64,000 nt of DNA, taken from NCBI GenBank assembly GCA_963514095.1, contig OY741282.1, positions 23,349,327 through 23,413,326 on the forward strand, given 5' to 3'. Within the stretch, counting starts at the first letter, position 1. Each line of letters starts with the position of its first letter. Below, one piece after another: positions 22,276 to 34,500 of the stretch. Source of the DNA: Eutrigla gurnardus (taxonomy: Eukaryota > Chordata > Actinopteri > Perciformes > Triglidae). The notes beneath the pieces were generated by a model. The model saw only the letters and a program-made list of their open reading frames with translations. It searched no databases and was not told where the DNA came from. The position numbers and the translations under genes are program-made.

Positions 22276-23884
22276 CTACGTTAACTTGACGATAGCAACT
22301 TTTATACCTTCTTTAGTTTTAGGAGTTGGGATGGAGACTGGGTTGAACCAACTCTATAGCTGACATCCAAACTACAGTCTGTTGGATCTCAGTTTTGTCT
22401 CTTTCACATCTAAGACTCACCTTAACCAAACAAAATACAGAATGTAGACTCATTTACTTTGACTTTTATAAAGTATCGGTGGCAATCGGAGCAGCAGATT
22501 GAAGAGAATTGAAGAAAGGGCTGCAGTAGTAGTAGATCTTACAAAACGTAGCCTTATTAACCCAAATGCTTTTCTGCAAGTTGTGAAACATTGGGAACAC
22601 TGTACATTCTACCATTCATTCCCTACCAGCCACTTTGTCTTGAACCAAAATGTCGGTCAAATGAAACCCTGTGGTGAAATGTCACGGGGTACACTCATTA
22701 CAAATTATGCTCTGAGTATGATCAATATACCACCCCAGAAATAATATCATGACATCCCGTTACACTAATTACATGGTCAGAATCTCATTTTTTCCCAGGC
22801 CAGTATTTAAAAACACACAATGTCTTGTGCCATCCCCAATATGTTGAACCGTAGACTTCTAAAACCCTCAGTAGACGGTTGGACTCATTGCCCTGCCAAC
22901 AACAGCACAACGTGACATCATCCGTCATCATTATCCAAGTCTTTGTTGTCGTCAAACGCCTCTCTGGTCATAGTGGGCCAATGGCATTGTGTACAGAGAC
23001 GAAACGGCCCAACATGAAGCGTACCATCAATTATGCACACTCATAATTTGATTTAATAGAAAGAAGCACAAAAGGCCATTAATCTGTCATACATTTTTGA
23101 TGATGATAAAAATTTGAGTGGAGAATATTTGTGCTCAGTAACGCAGCAGATGAGGGTTCCATTATGTCTCTTGTAACATGAAATGTTTGGATGTATTTTG
23201 ACGTACAGAAGGACAGAGACAAAAGATATTTCACAATCCAAACATGGCAAGTTTATTCTCTGTAGATCACAACATAATTAGGTTTTGAATGCAACACTCC
23301 AGTTTCATTACTTCATTATCTCGAGATAATAAGCTTGAGATAGAAATAATTGTTAGTTTTTTGGTGGCTTAATTGCAAGAAAACAAACAATAACTGAGTA
23401 ATTACATGTGTGGCCTCTTCGGCTGTCCATAGATAGCACCCAGGCGGAGAACAAAGCACGGGCACAAGAAAACCGCCGACAATGGCTAAGCTGTGAATGA
23501 GCATCTGCGATGATGAATACAGGCCTATTTAATGAACGCTGATCAGTGTCCAGAAGTAATTAACATATTCCTGGAGAGAGAGACGCAGGGCCTCGCCAAG
23601 GCGACTGCCAAGCCACACAGACGGAGACGGCACTCACCTGAGACCCGGCACAGTTCACATTCTCAGATGACAGGAAATGAGGGAGAAAAAAAGGGGGGGA
23701 GGGGGGGAGAAATAGGGGAAGTTAGGCGATGAAACGAAGAAGCAGATAGAGAGGTAGGGACAGGGAGAACAGAAGGATGAAACAAAGGGAGGAGAAAACG
23801 TTCCCAGATGGCGACACATACGGTGAGATGTGTTTGCACACAAAGCTGGCAAAGCTGATGTGACTCGGAGAGGAATGAAGGGAC

Positions 23885-23886
<2 letters not shown>

Positions 23887-23971
<85 letters not shown>
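23887..23971. repeat. (GT)n microsatellite, about 85 bp
   Basis: Uninterrupted GT run. The poly-His/Thr frames on the opposite strand are artefacts of it. Confidence 0.95.
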
Positions 23972-23972
<1 letters not shown>

Positions 23973-26061
23973 AGGTCTTTGATCACTCCCTTGAATGGAG
24001 ATCTCCATTGAAACATAAAAATCATATACAGTATCACAATGCTTAATAATGTATATCGACCCTTCCCTATGTTAAAAAACATTTTGTATTCTATTTATTG
24101 TTGGTTTAAAGTTACTATTTTCCCTCCTTTGTGTTGTTTTTATTCGCCTGCAGAGGGCAATGAAACACTGCACTGTTTGTTTAAGTTCAATATTTCTGTC
24201 ACACAGGAAAAATACTGTTTTTGTGTCATGATATTTGTTTGCAGTGATCTATGTGTGCGTGTGAGCACAGTATTTATGTATATGCAGTTGTATTTGTGTG
24301 TATGCATGCGTCAAGACTTAAACATTCATGTTTTAGAATCTCCTCCCCCCGTGTCTCTTTCCATCCATCAGACCCTTTTCTTGATTTCTCTCTGGGGTAT
24401 ATTTACCAGCCTGGTCTGACTGACTGCTGTACTGTAAAAACAGAACCTTTAATTGATCCAGCATTGATTGAGATGCTGGCTAATTAATAATGCATAGCTT
24501 AAAGCCTTTGGGTCAACTGCTCTGTGGATCGGTTTTTGCCCAACTGGAAACTGATCACAGGGCCGAGTTGCAGTATATTTCATCAGCAGACCCCCTCTTT
24601 CCTTAGGTAATGCCAGATTTATATCAGTGTAGGTCAAGTGTGTGTTGAGTGAGTGTGTTAATGTCTAGTCAGAAATGTGCTTTTTCTTCTCTGGAGGTGG
24701 ACATTTAAATGACTGTGCAGTTTCTAAAAGATGATTCATATACCGTAGATTTGTTTTTTCATCAACGAGAAACTGGCTTTTGGAAAGAAACAGGAAGTGA
24801 ACCGTCTGAAAGTCGTTCTCAGATTTCAGACCCAAATGGACTGAAAGGTGATCTCGCTCACAAACAGTCTCACCTGCCTCAGTTTCACCGTTTACCCATT
24901 TAAAATATCACTAGCAGAACTCAGTGTACCAAGATGATGGTTAAAATAACTTTCTAATAAAAAAAAAGGTATTATCTTTTTTCATGGACTGTATGACCTC
25001 TTCTCCACACCGGCCACTCTGACATCCCTCGGGGAAAAAAAGCTGTCTGTATTAATGTAAAAGTAGAACAGAGCTAAGACAAAAGGTCAAGTGGTGTCAA
25101 AACGGCAGGAAGTGGTGGAGCTTAACTCAATTATTGATTAGCTCATTGCATTGATATGGATACAGACACTTCAGACAGTTTAATGGTCCAGCTTTGTCAT
25201 GCAGAAGGGAAGTGAGAACTGGTGTTTTCTATTTCTCTATTATTTTCTATGTCTTACATGTTTGTTTTGTGCCTGTTTTTTTTCTTGCACATTGTATTAC
25301 ATATATAGTTTGACTTGATTTGATTTGGAAACAGTTATTGAACACGGTGCCGGCAGTAAAACATCTTTATCCTCACTGCAACTTGAGTTCTACTCATTTA
25401 ATGACACGTCACACCAGATGGAGCAGCATGCAAATCAAACTGTTAAGTGTGCATCTTTGTAGTCGGTGATTGTGCAGTCATATTAAGTAGCCTCGATCCC
25501 AGCTGAGCCCAGGAATGTGGAACATGATTTACTTTCTGTATTCAACTTAGAATGGCCAACCTCTGTCCTTCCAGTCATTTAGCTTAAGTAGCATGGATGC
25601 TATTGAGATTCTGAGCAGCTATTCTTGCTAACTGATGACAGGTTTCTATATTTTGCCAAACCCTGATGGTTTCACACCTGTCCCTGTGAGCATAACAGAA
25701 TCTATTATCATGCAGTGTAATGCATTTGAGCCAAGACATTTTAATACTAGTCAAAATGCAATTTTTTTGTGCATCAATTGAGATTTGGTTGCATGCAATT
25801 CCAAAATGCATATACAATATTTATTTTTATATTTATTGCACATGTGAGGCTCGTTTCCAGATTCTTCCACGGGCGGAAAATCCGGGCGCGTGATGCCAAA
25901 ACGGAGCAGCTGTGAGCATCATGCGAACCGTGCAACGACATTTAGGAATCATGAAGAAGATAAGCATGTGAACAAACATGTTGGTTCGTGGGTGTGCTTG
26001 TGTGTTCCTGTTGAATTCATGAGACATCTGGCATCCCTGAACCCCCTGCCCTCTGTCCCAA

Positions 26062-26064
<3 letters not shown>

Positions 26065-26093
<29 letters not shown>

Positions 26094-26235
26094 GCCAGAT
26101 CTGAATAATGAGGTGTCATGCCTCCCTCGCGCCCTGGGACCCCCATTCATGCCTCATCCATTCACGTCATCTTCCAAATTCATCTCTGGCACTGTAACTC
26201 TCCAGTGTTACACACACTTTCTCCCCCATACCACA

Positions 26236-26266
<31 letters not shown>
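26065..26266. repeat. Two (CA)n microsatellites
   Basis: CA at 26065-26093 and again at 26237-26266, separated by unique sequence. Confidence 0.9.
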
Positions 26267-27510
26267 CGTGTCCGGATGGAGGTCAGGTCATGGTGTTGAG
26301 AGATGACACTTCTATTGGGGATAATGACAGTTGAGGATTGGCTGCTCTCTGGTCTGTTCAGTATAAACATCTCCCATTGGCCAGGCTGGCTCTCGCCTGG
26401 CCTACCAGCTGCCCTGTTCGTCTCAGGTGGGAAAGGCAATTATTATGATGAATGAATATATTATTTATCACAGGGGATAATTTGACAGCAGAGCTGGCTC
26501 TGGCTGCTCTGCTACAATGGCTGCTATTGTTGAGGTTCTCATAATGAATGTACTCCTCATCCGTCTTCTCATGTGAAAAGGACCAAACCCCGAGGTGAAT
26601 TGAGAGTAATTGTACAACAAGCAACACCAAAATATGCGTCGCCTTTTCCTTGTTCAGTCATTCAGTTTACGATTGCACCATCTATTTTTACTTAACGACA
26701 GTGTTTGTGTTTTAGTGCTGCAGCTGCCGGATGATTGCTCTGCAAATGTGCCCTCAACTGATTGCAAGGAGTCTTTACATTTCTAAGATTCCAGATGCAC
26801 CATACAATAGACCGACCACGACATTCTTCCACAACACCATGGCAATTATTTAGGATATAGTACAGTAATATAATATATAACATCATGTTTTAGTATTCTT
26901 AAGAAGGATTTGTGATTTGCCCACACAGTTTAATGACAGGGTGATTATTGGTGGGCGTACATACAATATACAGTATGGTGTATCTGCAGACGCAATTATG
27001 ATGCAACTAAATGGAAAATACAATATCATACAAACCATGTGATTCCGTAATTCGTACCCTCTATTCTGATCTCAAAGCCATTTTTTAAAAATGTATTTAC
27101 CTTTTGGAGCATTTGCTATTATATATTTCTATAGCGTGGGTTTGTAACATTATAGAAAGAGCGGTTTGTGAGATGAAGTGTGTTCATAATGTTAAAACAA
27201 ACTTCCAGAGTGGGTTTGCAACTAGTAGAATTTATCTGTCCACAAAAAGTATCTACGTAAAGAAATAAATAAAAGTGTCATCAAAAACCAAAGCACAGAA
27301 ATACTTTGAATCACCTCTCAGCTACCTTCATTGTTTAAATATTCAGCCTTTCCAGCATCAAAAATTCACACGGAAAGCACAAATAATATATCAAAACTAT
27401 GTCAAGACTTGAAGATCTTAGGGTGTTCTTCCATCAAAGATTGGGAGAAATTCCAAGTTAAGAGTTTGTCCCACCGCCTAATGAGACTGTTAGAATTCAT
27501 CTCAATTCCT

Positions 27511-27542
27511 ATGTGTGTGTGTGTGAGTGTGTGTGTGTGAGT

Positions 27543-27608
<66 letters not shown>

Positions 27609-27803
27609 AAAGCCATCAACAGCTCTGTGATCTGTGATCCAGTAAGTAAGCTGAGGTGACAAGGACACGCACACGCCAACACACAAGGTGCACACACACT
27701 TCCCATCCTGTAACCCGGGTTACCTATAGGCAAGCCAAAGGTCTTGCTGATGACAGCTTTAGAAATCTGCTGAGAGAGGCAAATCTCTTGACAACATGGC
27801 GTG

Positions 27804-27866
<63 letters not shown>

Positions 27867-27876
27867 GTGTGTGTGT
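27511..27876. repeat. Two long (GT)n microsatellites
   Basis: GT at 27511-27605 with a few GA interruptions at its left end, and GT at 27801-27876 with GC interruptions. About 195 bp of unique sequence lies between them. Confidence 0.95.
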
Positions 27877-28229
27877 TAATTTGAGAGCATGTGCGCAGCT
27901 GTGTGTAAAATGAAGAAAACACAAGCAAATATTAATGAGCGGAGACTGATTGTTCTTTCCTCATCCCTTTATGTTCGACAGTTGTTTTTGGGGAACAGAG
28001 AGTGGTGAGAAATAAAAGACGAAGGCAGACAGGATTGACAGAAGCAGATGTGATGGATGTGTGAGAGGGAGGTAGTGAGCACAGGTGTCTGAGGGTTTAG
28101 AGAGACCATGGGAGGAGGATAATTTATGCAGCCGGTATGTAAATAGTGTGAAGTATAATGCTATTAGCTGTGATTATATGAGGCAGCTATTTCAGGAGAG
28201 GACCCGCACCCAGCTGCTATCACAGATGT

Positions 28230-29033
28230 GAGAGGAGAGGAGGAAGAGAGGAGAGGAAGAGGAGAGGAAAAGGGAGAGGAAGAGAGGAGAGGAAGAGGAG
28301 AGGAAGAGAGGAGAGGAAGAGAGGAGAGGAGGAGAGGAAGAGAGGGGAGGAAGAGGAGAGGAAGAGGAGAGGAAAAGGGAGAGGAAGAGAGGAGAGGAAG
28401 AGGAGAGGAAGAGGAGAGGAAGATAAGAGAGGAAGAGGAGAGGAGGAGAGGAGTGGAAGAGAGGAGAGTGGAGAAGAGGAAGAGAGGGGAGAGGAAGAGA
28501 GGAGAGGAAGAGAGGAGAGGAAGAGGAGAGGAAGATAAGAGGAGGAAGAGGTGAAGAGAGGAGAGGAAGAGGAGATGAAAAGGGAGAGGAAGAGAGGAGA
28601 GGAAGAGAGGAGAGGAAGAGGAGAGGAGGAGAGGAGTGGAAGAGAGGAGAGGAAGAGGAGAGGAATAGAGGGGAGAGGAAGAGAGGAGAGAGGAGAGGAG
28701 GAGAGGAGAGAAGATGAAGAGGAGAGGAGAGGAGAGGAAGAGGAGAGGAAGATAAGAGGAGGAAGAGGTGAAGAGAGGAGAGGAAGAGGAGATGAGGAGA
28801 GGAGAGGAGTGGAGATGAAGCGGAGGAAGAGAGGAGACGAGAGGAGAGGAAGAGGATAGGGGAAGAGGAATAGAGAAGAAGAGAGGAGAGGGAGGGAGAG
28901 GAGATGAGGAGTGGAGATGAAGGGGAGCGAAAAAGGACGAGAGGAAGAGGAGAGAAGAGGAGGAAGAGAGGAGAGGAAGAGGAGAGGGAGAGGAAGAGAA
29001 GGAGGAAGAAAAGGAGGAAGAGGAGAGGAGAGA
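28230..29033. repeat. 0.8-kb polypurine tract of degenerate GGAAGAGGAGA units
   Basis: For about 800 bp the + strand is almost entirely G and A, built from AGG, AAG and AGAGG words, with only scattered T or C (as in GATAAG, GAGTGG, GATGAAG). Longer sub-blocks recur, for example the GATAAGAGGAGGAAGAGGTG motif at about 28533 and 28751, showing growth by segment duplication. The Ser/Leu/Pro-rich frames of 281-302 codons on the minus strand and the Glu/Arg-rich frames on the plus strand are compositional artefacts. Confidence 0.95.
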
Positions 29034-29273
29034 TGTGGGAGTGATTGATTTAAATCTGCACGCATGCAACAAAGGATTTATATATAAGTCAGGCGAGCCA
29101 TCTATAGTGCGCTGAGTTATTAATGTTATTTATTGTGTCCACGCTCATAAATAAAAAACAATCCATGCACTTGCATCTCTTTTAGAAGACGATGCCCCGT
29201 TCCACGGGTTATCTGTCCATGTGTTTCCATCACAGCATCCCTGTAAACTAAAGTCATGCATCCGCACACAAGC

Positions 29274-29277
<4 letters not shown>

Positions 29278-29325
<48 letters not shown>
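29278..29325. repeat. (GT)n microsatellite
   Basis: About 24 GT units, ending in GCGCCCTCCCCCCC. Confidence 0.95.
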
Positions 29326-29328
<3 letters not shown>

Positions 29329-29624
29329 CCTCCCCCCCTCTGTTCCTGTGTTGAGGTATCCTTGTTCTGTGTATTGTGATGTTTTTATCTGTGTGTGATT
29401 GCTACAGTTCCCCTCAGCCAAAACACACAGCTCTCCGAAGGCACACACGGTGCCAGCTTTAGCCGCCCTCCGAGGAGGCCGCTTCAATAAAATATGAGCT
29501 GCGGCGTACACACACACACACACACACAGCCCAACAAACACTCACGCCCGGCACACGCGGACGCCTGCCTCGGTCCGTGCGTTTACACTGCTGTGAACAC
29601 GGACGCTAAGTGGAAGTTTGCACG

Positions 29625-29640
29625 CAAACATGGCGGCCGT
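29625..29640 (-). promoter_or_regulatory. YY1-like site in a GC-rich patch
   Basis: The minus strand reads CCGCCATGTT, matching the YY1 core CCGCCATnTT. Read on the plus strand this is ATGGCGGCC in a fair start context. Such sites often lie at promoters and first exons, but no splice-supported gene follows, so this is only a candidate. Confidence 0.3.
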
Positions 29641-30397
29641 GAGAGTTACCTCAGGCCAGCTGCTCTGTCATCCAGCGAACGGAGCGGACCGCCGCGTTCC
29701 TTTTCGTCACCGAATCTCATTTGAGCGTGCGGCATGTTTAATGGATGAGCACCGTTTGTCCTTTTATATCTTCTCGAGACCTCCGCATCACTCCCGGCCT
29801 CGACAAAAGAAGGGCAAGGAGGAAGATTGAGGAAGAAGGACACGTGTGAAGTGGTTCCCACGAGGGAATGCGTTGTCGTTTGTTGCCGTGGGAACTGTTG
29901 GTACAGCAGGCTTGTTTGTTGGTGCATCCAGTGACAGCGACGGTCCTTCACGCTGAAAGGCTTTAAGTGGGCATCATGGCACAGTGGAGGATCGGAGTGA
30001 TGATGAGTGCACACATGGAGTGAACACATAATACCGCAGTGACTGATGGATTGGACAGAGGATTTAGAGTTTGGATGGGACCCAAAGAGGAACATGGATG
30101 TGATCACGCAGCAAAAACTCATCCTTGAAACCAAAATGATTTGGCAGATTTGGTTTCAGACACTCATTTAGACGCTCAATGCATCGCAAGACTGAAGGGA
30201 ATTTAGTTGGTTGTGAGACTATTGTTTCTTTCCATTTCCTACAAATTCCCCAACCAAATGTCCTTGTAAATGCCCTCCCACCCCATGGCACCTCACCTTC
30301 CACTGGATGTGTAATGAGCTTATTCAGCGTAATAAGCTACATTTAGAATCCCAAATCTATATTTCTAGTTATTTTGCTCAGAGTAATGCAATAGTAG

Positions 30398-30506
30398 TGT
30401 AATGCCTTACATTTCAAATGCAGTAATATTATAATATAACAAATTACTTTGAATCGACAGTAACAAGTAATACATAATGTATTACGTTTTTGAAGTAATT
30501 TGCCAT
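30398..30506. repeat. Probable dispersed repeat rich in AGTAAT/ATTACT motifs
   Basis: Repeated TAATG, ATTACT and AGTAACAAGTAATAC words resemble a common fish non-autonomous repeat family. I cannot define its ends or duplication, so the call rests on resemblance only. Confidence 0.3.
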
Positions 30507-30910
30507 CATAACCACATCTGAAGTCCCTCCTCGGACCGATCCATGCCAGGACTCGACGACGAGAGAATAATCTCCGAGTGCCACCAGATGTGTTTGCCCC
30601 GAGCTCTTTCATGTTGTCACCGACTCGCTTCATTGTCAGGAATGGAACTGCCTCTGATATCCTTCATGAATTACTAAGGAGCCCGGAGAGAGCTCCGAGG
30701 GGGTTTCTTGGCAATAATATCACAACTCCCACAATAATTCAAGGGCCACCAGGTTCAATTTCCCCTCAATTTACCAAATGCGCCACATATGGGCTCCTTA
30801 TATGGGCGTTGCTATTAGCCTGAGGACGCGGTCGTGCGTTCCGCCCCGGTAGCTCCGCCTCCTCGATGCACAAGTCATGGGGAGATCCCAGTGGAGTGAC
30901 AAGGACGTGG

Positions 30911-31584
30911 TCCCACACTGGCTTCCCACAATGTCCCACACTGGCTTCCCACAATGTCCCACACTGGCTTCCCACAATGTCCCTCACTAGCTTCCCACAA
31001 TGTCCCTCACTGGCTTCCCACAATGTCCCTCACTGGCTTCCCACAATGTCCCTCACTGGCTTCCCACGATGTCCCTCACTGGCTTCCCACAAAGTCCCTC
31101 ACTGGCTTCCCACAATGTCCCTCACTGGCTTCCCACGATGTCCCTCACTGGCTTCCCACAAAGTCCCTCACTGGCTTCCCACAATGTCCCTCACTGGCTT
31201 CCCACGATGTCCCTCACTGGCTTCCCACAATGTCCCTCACTGGCTTCCCACGATGTCCCTCACTGGCTTCCCACAAAGTCCCTCACTGGCTTCCCACGAT
31301 GTCCCACACTGGCTTCCCACAATGTCCCACACTGACTTCCCGCAATGTCCCACACTGGCTTCCCACAATGTCCCACACTGGCTTCCCACAATGTCCCTCA
31401 CTGGCTTCCCACAATGTCCCACACTGGCTTCCCACAATGTCCCACACTGGCTTCCCACAATGTCCCTCACTGGCTTCCTACAATGTCCCACACTGGCTTG
31501 TCCCTCACTGGCTTCCCACGATGTCCCTCACTGGCTTCCCACAAAGTCCCACACTGGCTTCCCACAATGTCCCACACTGGCTTT
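30911..31584. repeat. 23-bp minisatellite, about 30 copies
   Basis: Each unit is TCCC(A/T)CACTGGC followed by TTCCCACAATG. Variants are A or T at the fifth base and ACAATG, ACGATG or ACAAAG at the end. One unit near 31490 is shortened by about 9 bp. Units with T dominate the centre and units with A dominate both flanks. The order ACGATG, ACAAAG, ACAATG recurs as a 69-bp higher-order block near 31050-31190 and again at the right end. Because 23 is not a multiple of 3 and the unit has no stop, all three forward frames stay open, giving spurious frames of 110-253 codons. Confidence 0.95.
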
Positions 31585-34500
31585 CCAGCCACTTGTGTGT
31601 TCCACTTTGGCTGTAAGAGAGTTTTAGATCATATTAGATCCAGTTTGCCAGTTATTCTTCACATCTGTCTGACATAACACATACTGTAGGTATTGTATTC
31701 AGTACAGCTGTGTATGGTTTCAAATCTTTTTCTCTTCCAACCCTTTTTTTTACAGTTTTGTTGGCGTGTGCGTGCGAGTGTGAGCACTGTCAAAACACTT
31801 CTTGTGTACGCTATATTACACAACACAGACGCAGCACATATTATAAATAAATGATACGCACATTCCGAGTTCAACAAACTCATGACCCCTTTGAACCTCA
31901 GGCTTGCTTTGCCTCATTCAAGTTTTGAAGCCCTGTAACACTTCTGTCAAACTTTACTAATTAGTATTGACAATGAGGAATTGGACTTACATTAATGAGT
32001 GTGTTATCACCTTAGATCCAGACTATTGGGGTATTTCATGGTCTGGCTGGGGGGACATCAAGCGTGGATTGACGGAGGCAGACCTTTATGAGCTCGATGC
32101 TCAGACACAAATTAAACCATCACCGCTGAGTATGGGGACAATCCGGTCTCACTTTGAACATGTCTTATCTTAAACTTATTAATAACAATCTGTTTCATAG
32201 AAGGTGCAACACAATTTTGAAGAGCGGAACATGACTTGTATGTATTTTTTTGGTTTGTTTCTGTTTAAAAACGTGTCTCACTCCTCTTTTTGCTCCCTCT
32301 TTATATGACACCTTCTTTATATGTTCCTCATCTTTCCCTTTCAACACATTTTGTCTTCTCCTGCACTTGTTTCTTTGGGTCCCTCTTTCATTTTTTACTT
32401 TCTTTCTCACCTCTCTGGGAATGTACGTGGTTGCTCATTAAAACCACTCTTTATCATTTAATGAAGCCATTGGATTAGAGGTGATGCACTGACCAGTCAA
32501 AGGGGAGAAGTGAGGTGGGAGTGGGGAGGAGGTGAAGTAAAATCAGCTGCACCGAGTGTTTTTTGACCAATACTAATGAGTCTGTGTAACAAAGTTTGAC
32601 AATAACACCTATTGTTTTACTTCTCAAAGCCAGGGTTCAACTGTGCAAATCAAACTTTTGCAAGCAAAGTGTTGATTGCATTCACAGAAAGAACAATTAT
32701 GGATTTCTGAGCTGCCTCCTCTCTCACACATATGAGATCATCAGCATCTGCATCTGAGGATTTATTAGAATTACAATCATAAATATGAAATCTTACCTCA
32801 CTTCATTATTCATTTTCTATATCATTTTTGGCTGCATGGTTTCTGAGAAAAACATTCTTAATTTGTGTCTATCTTTTAGCCCAGTGTTTCCCAAAAACAT
32901 ATCATGTCAACATATTATGGCATATTTGAGGTACTCATAATATGATAAATAAAAGTACAATGGTTACAGTTAACAAAACTTTATCCATTTCTAAAGCCAT
33001 CAGGGAACAAAACAAATCAGGTCCAACCCCACTATAAAAAAATAATAATCACCTATACTTTCTATATTTGAAAAAACTTCTCATTTCTTCTTTATATCGC
33101 TGTTCTTTCTTCGTGTAGAAAGTCAAGATTTTTGCATCCGAATGTAAAAAATGGCACGCGTCTCTCTGTGACTTTGAGGAGACGTAAAGAACATATATCT
33201 GATCTCATATTCATATTCAGATCACATAGGAAAAGTCATAATATTCAGTTTGAAGAAGCTTTAAAGTGTTCATGTTGGCTGAGATTGTATCCTCCTGACT
33301 CCAACCAGACGGTGCTGTGTCAATACTAAAGAATCTCAGCTTAAAGAGACCAGAGAGCAGGCCGGCTCTCTTCTCTCTGTCTCTTCTTCTTCTTTTGATT
33401 ATTTCTCTTTCCATCTGTATCACCTCCTGCTTTTCCCTTAGCCTGTCTGCCTCCCTTCGTCGGCCCACGGTTCTGACTGGTTGTTGTTTGAACCCGTCAT
33501 GATGGGCGTCCCACTCTCTCTCTTCCATGCCCTCTCTTTGCCTGGCCAATTCTTTCTTCTAGTTTCTTTTTCCGTTTGTTCTCTTTCTTGCACAAAGGAA
33601 GGTACGAGTTGCATGTGATCATAAAGCCCAGAATAAGACTTTCATCCCAGGACTTCATGGGTATAGGAGAGGAAACTGCGTCCAGTCAGTCAGCTGACAC
33701 CAGCAGGTGTGAGCCTCCTGTTACTGGAAATCAGTGAAGAAGTGAAGCTTAAGGCACTGAATGTGACAATCTGTCTATGATGGAACCACTGTCTCAAAAC
33801 GGTGACTTAAAAAAGCGGCAAATTAATTCAGTTTGGGAGAGCTGGGTGTTCCTTTCTAGACACATTGAAACGTTTGGGAGAACACACGGCGTTTCTGCAG
33901 CAGCTGAGGTTTTAGACATTCTGGAAAAGGTAATGAAAGTAACTCCAAAGAGTGTTAAAAAGAATAGAAAACGTTTAAAAAGAATCTGTCAATATATGCA
34001 TATTGGTGTCGCCAGTAGTGAAGTGCTAAACTGGTTGCTAGCACCTCGGTTTCAATATGCATGCTTTTCATATAAGAGTCATAGAGAGCATAGATGTTGA
34101 ATGCTCCTTTTCTCCCCGTTCTCTGATGCTGCAAATAGTTATGACATGCTTTGACTCCCCTTATTTACAATCATGCATACCTACCTAAACCCACCTACGT
34201 CATTATCAGACAGTCAGAGCGACCAACTCGTATAAATAGTAAGATTGGTGGAAGGGGAGGTAGACGGGTAAAACAGACCTTATTGCAATAATGCCTTGTT
34301 AGTCACTTGATCGTGACATAAATTGTCAACCACGCTGTTTTTCTGAATCTAACTAAGTTTTTCTTTTTCTTTTTTTTTTGTGTGAAGACGGACATTTATT
34401 TTGAAAAGACACAACCAGAGGAAACTGACACGCCTTTCCTGCCACATCCAAGGAGCAGAATATGATGAGAGACTATGTTGAGGGTGGCTGTCTGCAAGAT

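Larger units (their letters stand above)
22276..28229. other. Gene-free intergenic stretch
   Basis: No supported exon. It holds the microsatellites listed below, a 14-bp palindrome GTAACCCGGGTTAC at 27710-27723, and a weaker CTCF-like motif near 24149. The remainder is AT-rich DNA without features I can identify. Confidence 0.6.
29034..30910. other. Gene-free stretch with a GC-rich island
   Basis: It contains GT at 29278-29325, a short CA run at 29511-29528, and a locally GC-rich region (about 29400-29720) holding AAACATGGCGGCCG. An AT-rich dispersed repeat-like segment lies near 30398-30506. No exon is proven. Confidence 0.5.

Noticed and set aside
28164..29072. 302- and 281-codon frames (Ser/Leu/Pro-rich) on the minus strand
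   Set aside because: They lie on the polypurine tract, where the minus strand is nearly pure pyrimidine and stop codons cannot form. No domain or splice support.
29646..30134. 162-codon minus-strand frame
   Set aside because: No recognisable domain, no splice context, and overlap with a GC-rich patch where stops are rare.
30911..31584. CRISPR-like array appearance
   Set aside because: Units are contiguous without unique spacers, in a vertebrate genome; it is a minisatellite.
30866..31627. 253-, 220- and 111-codon plus-strand frames
   Set aside because: Translation of the 23-bp minisatellite, open in all frames by arithmetic; no start context or homologue recognised.
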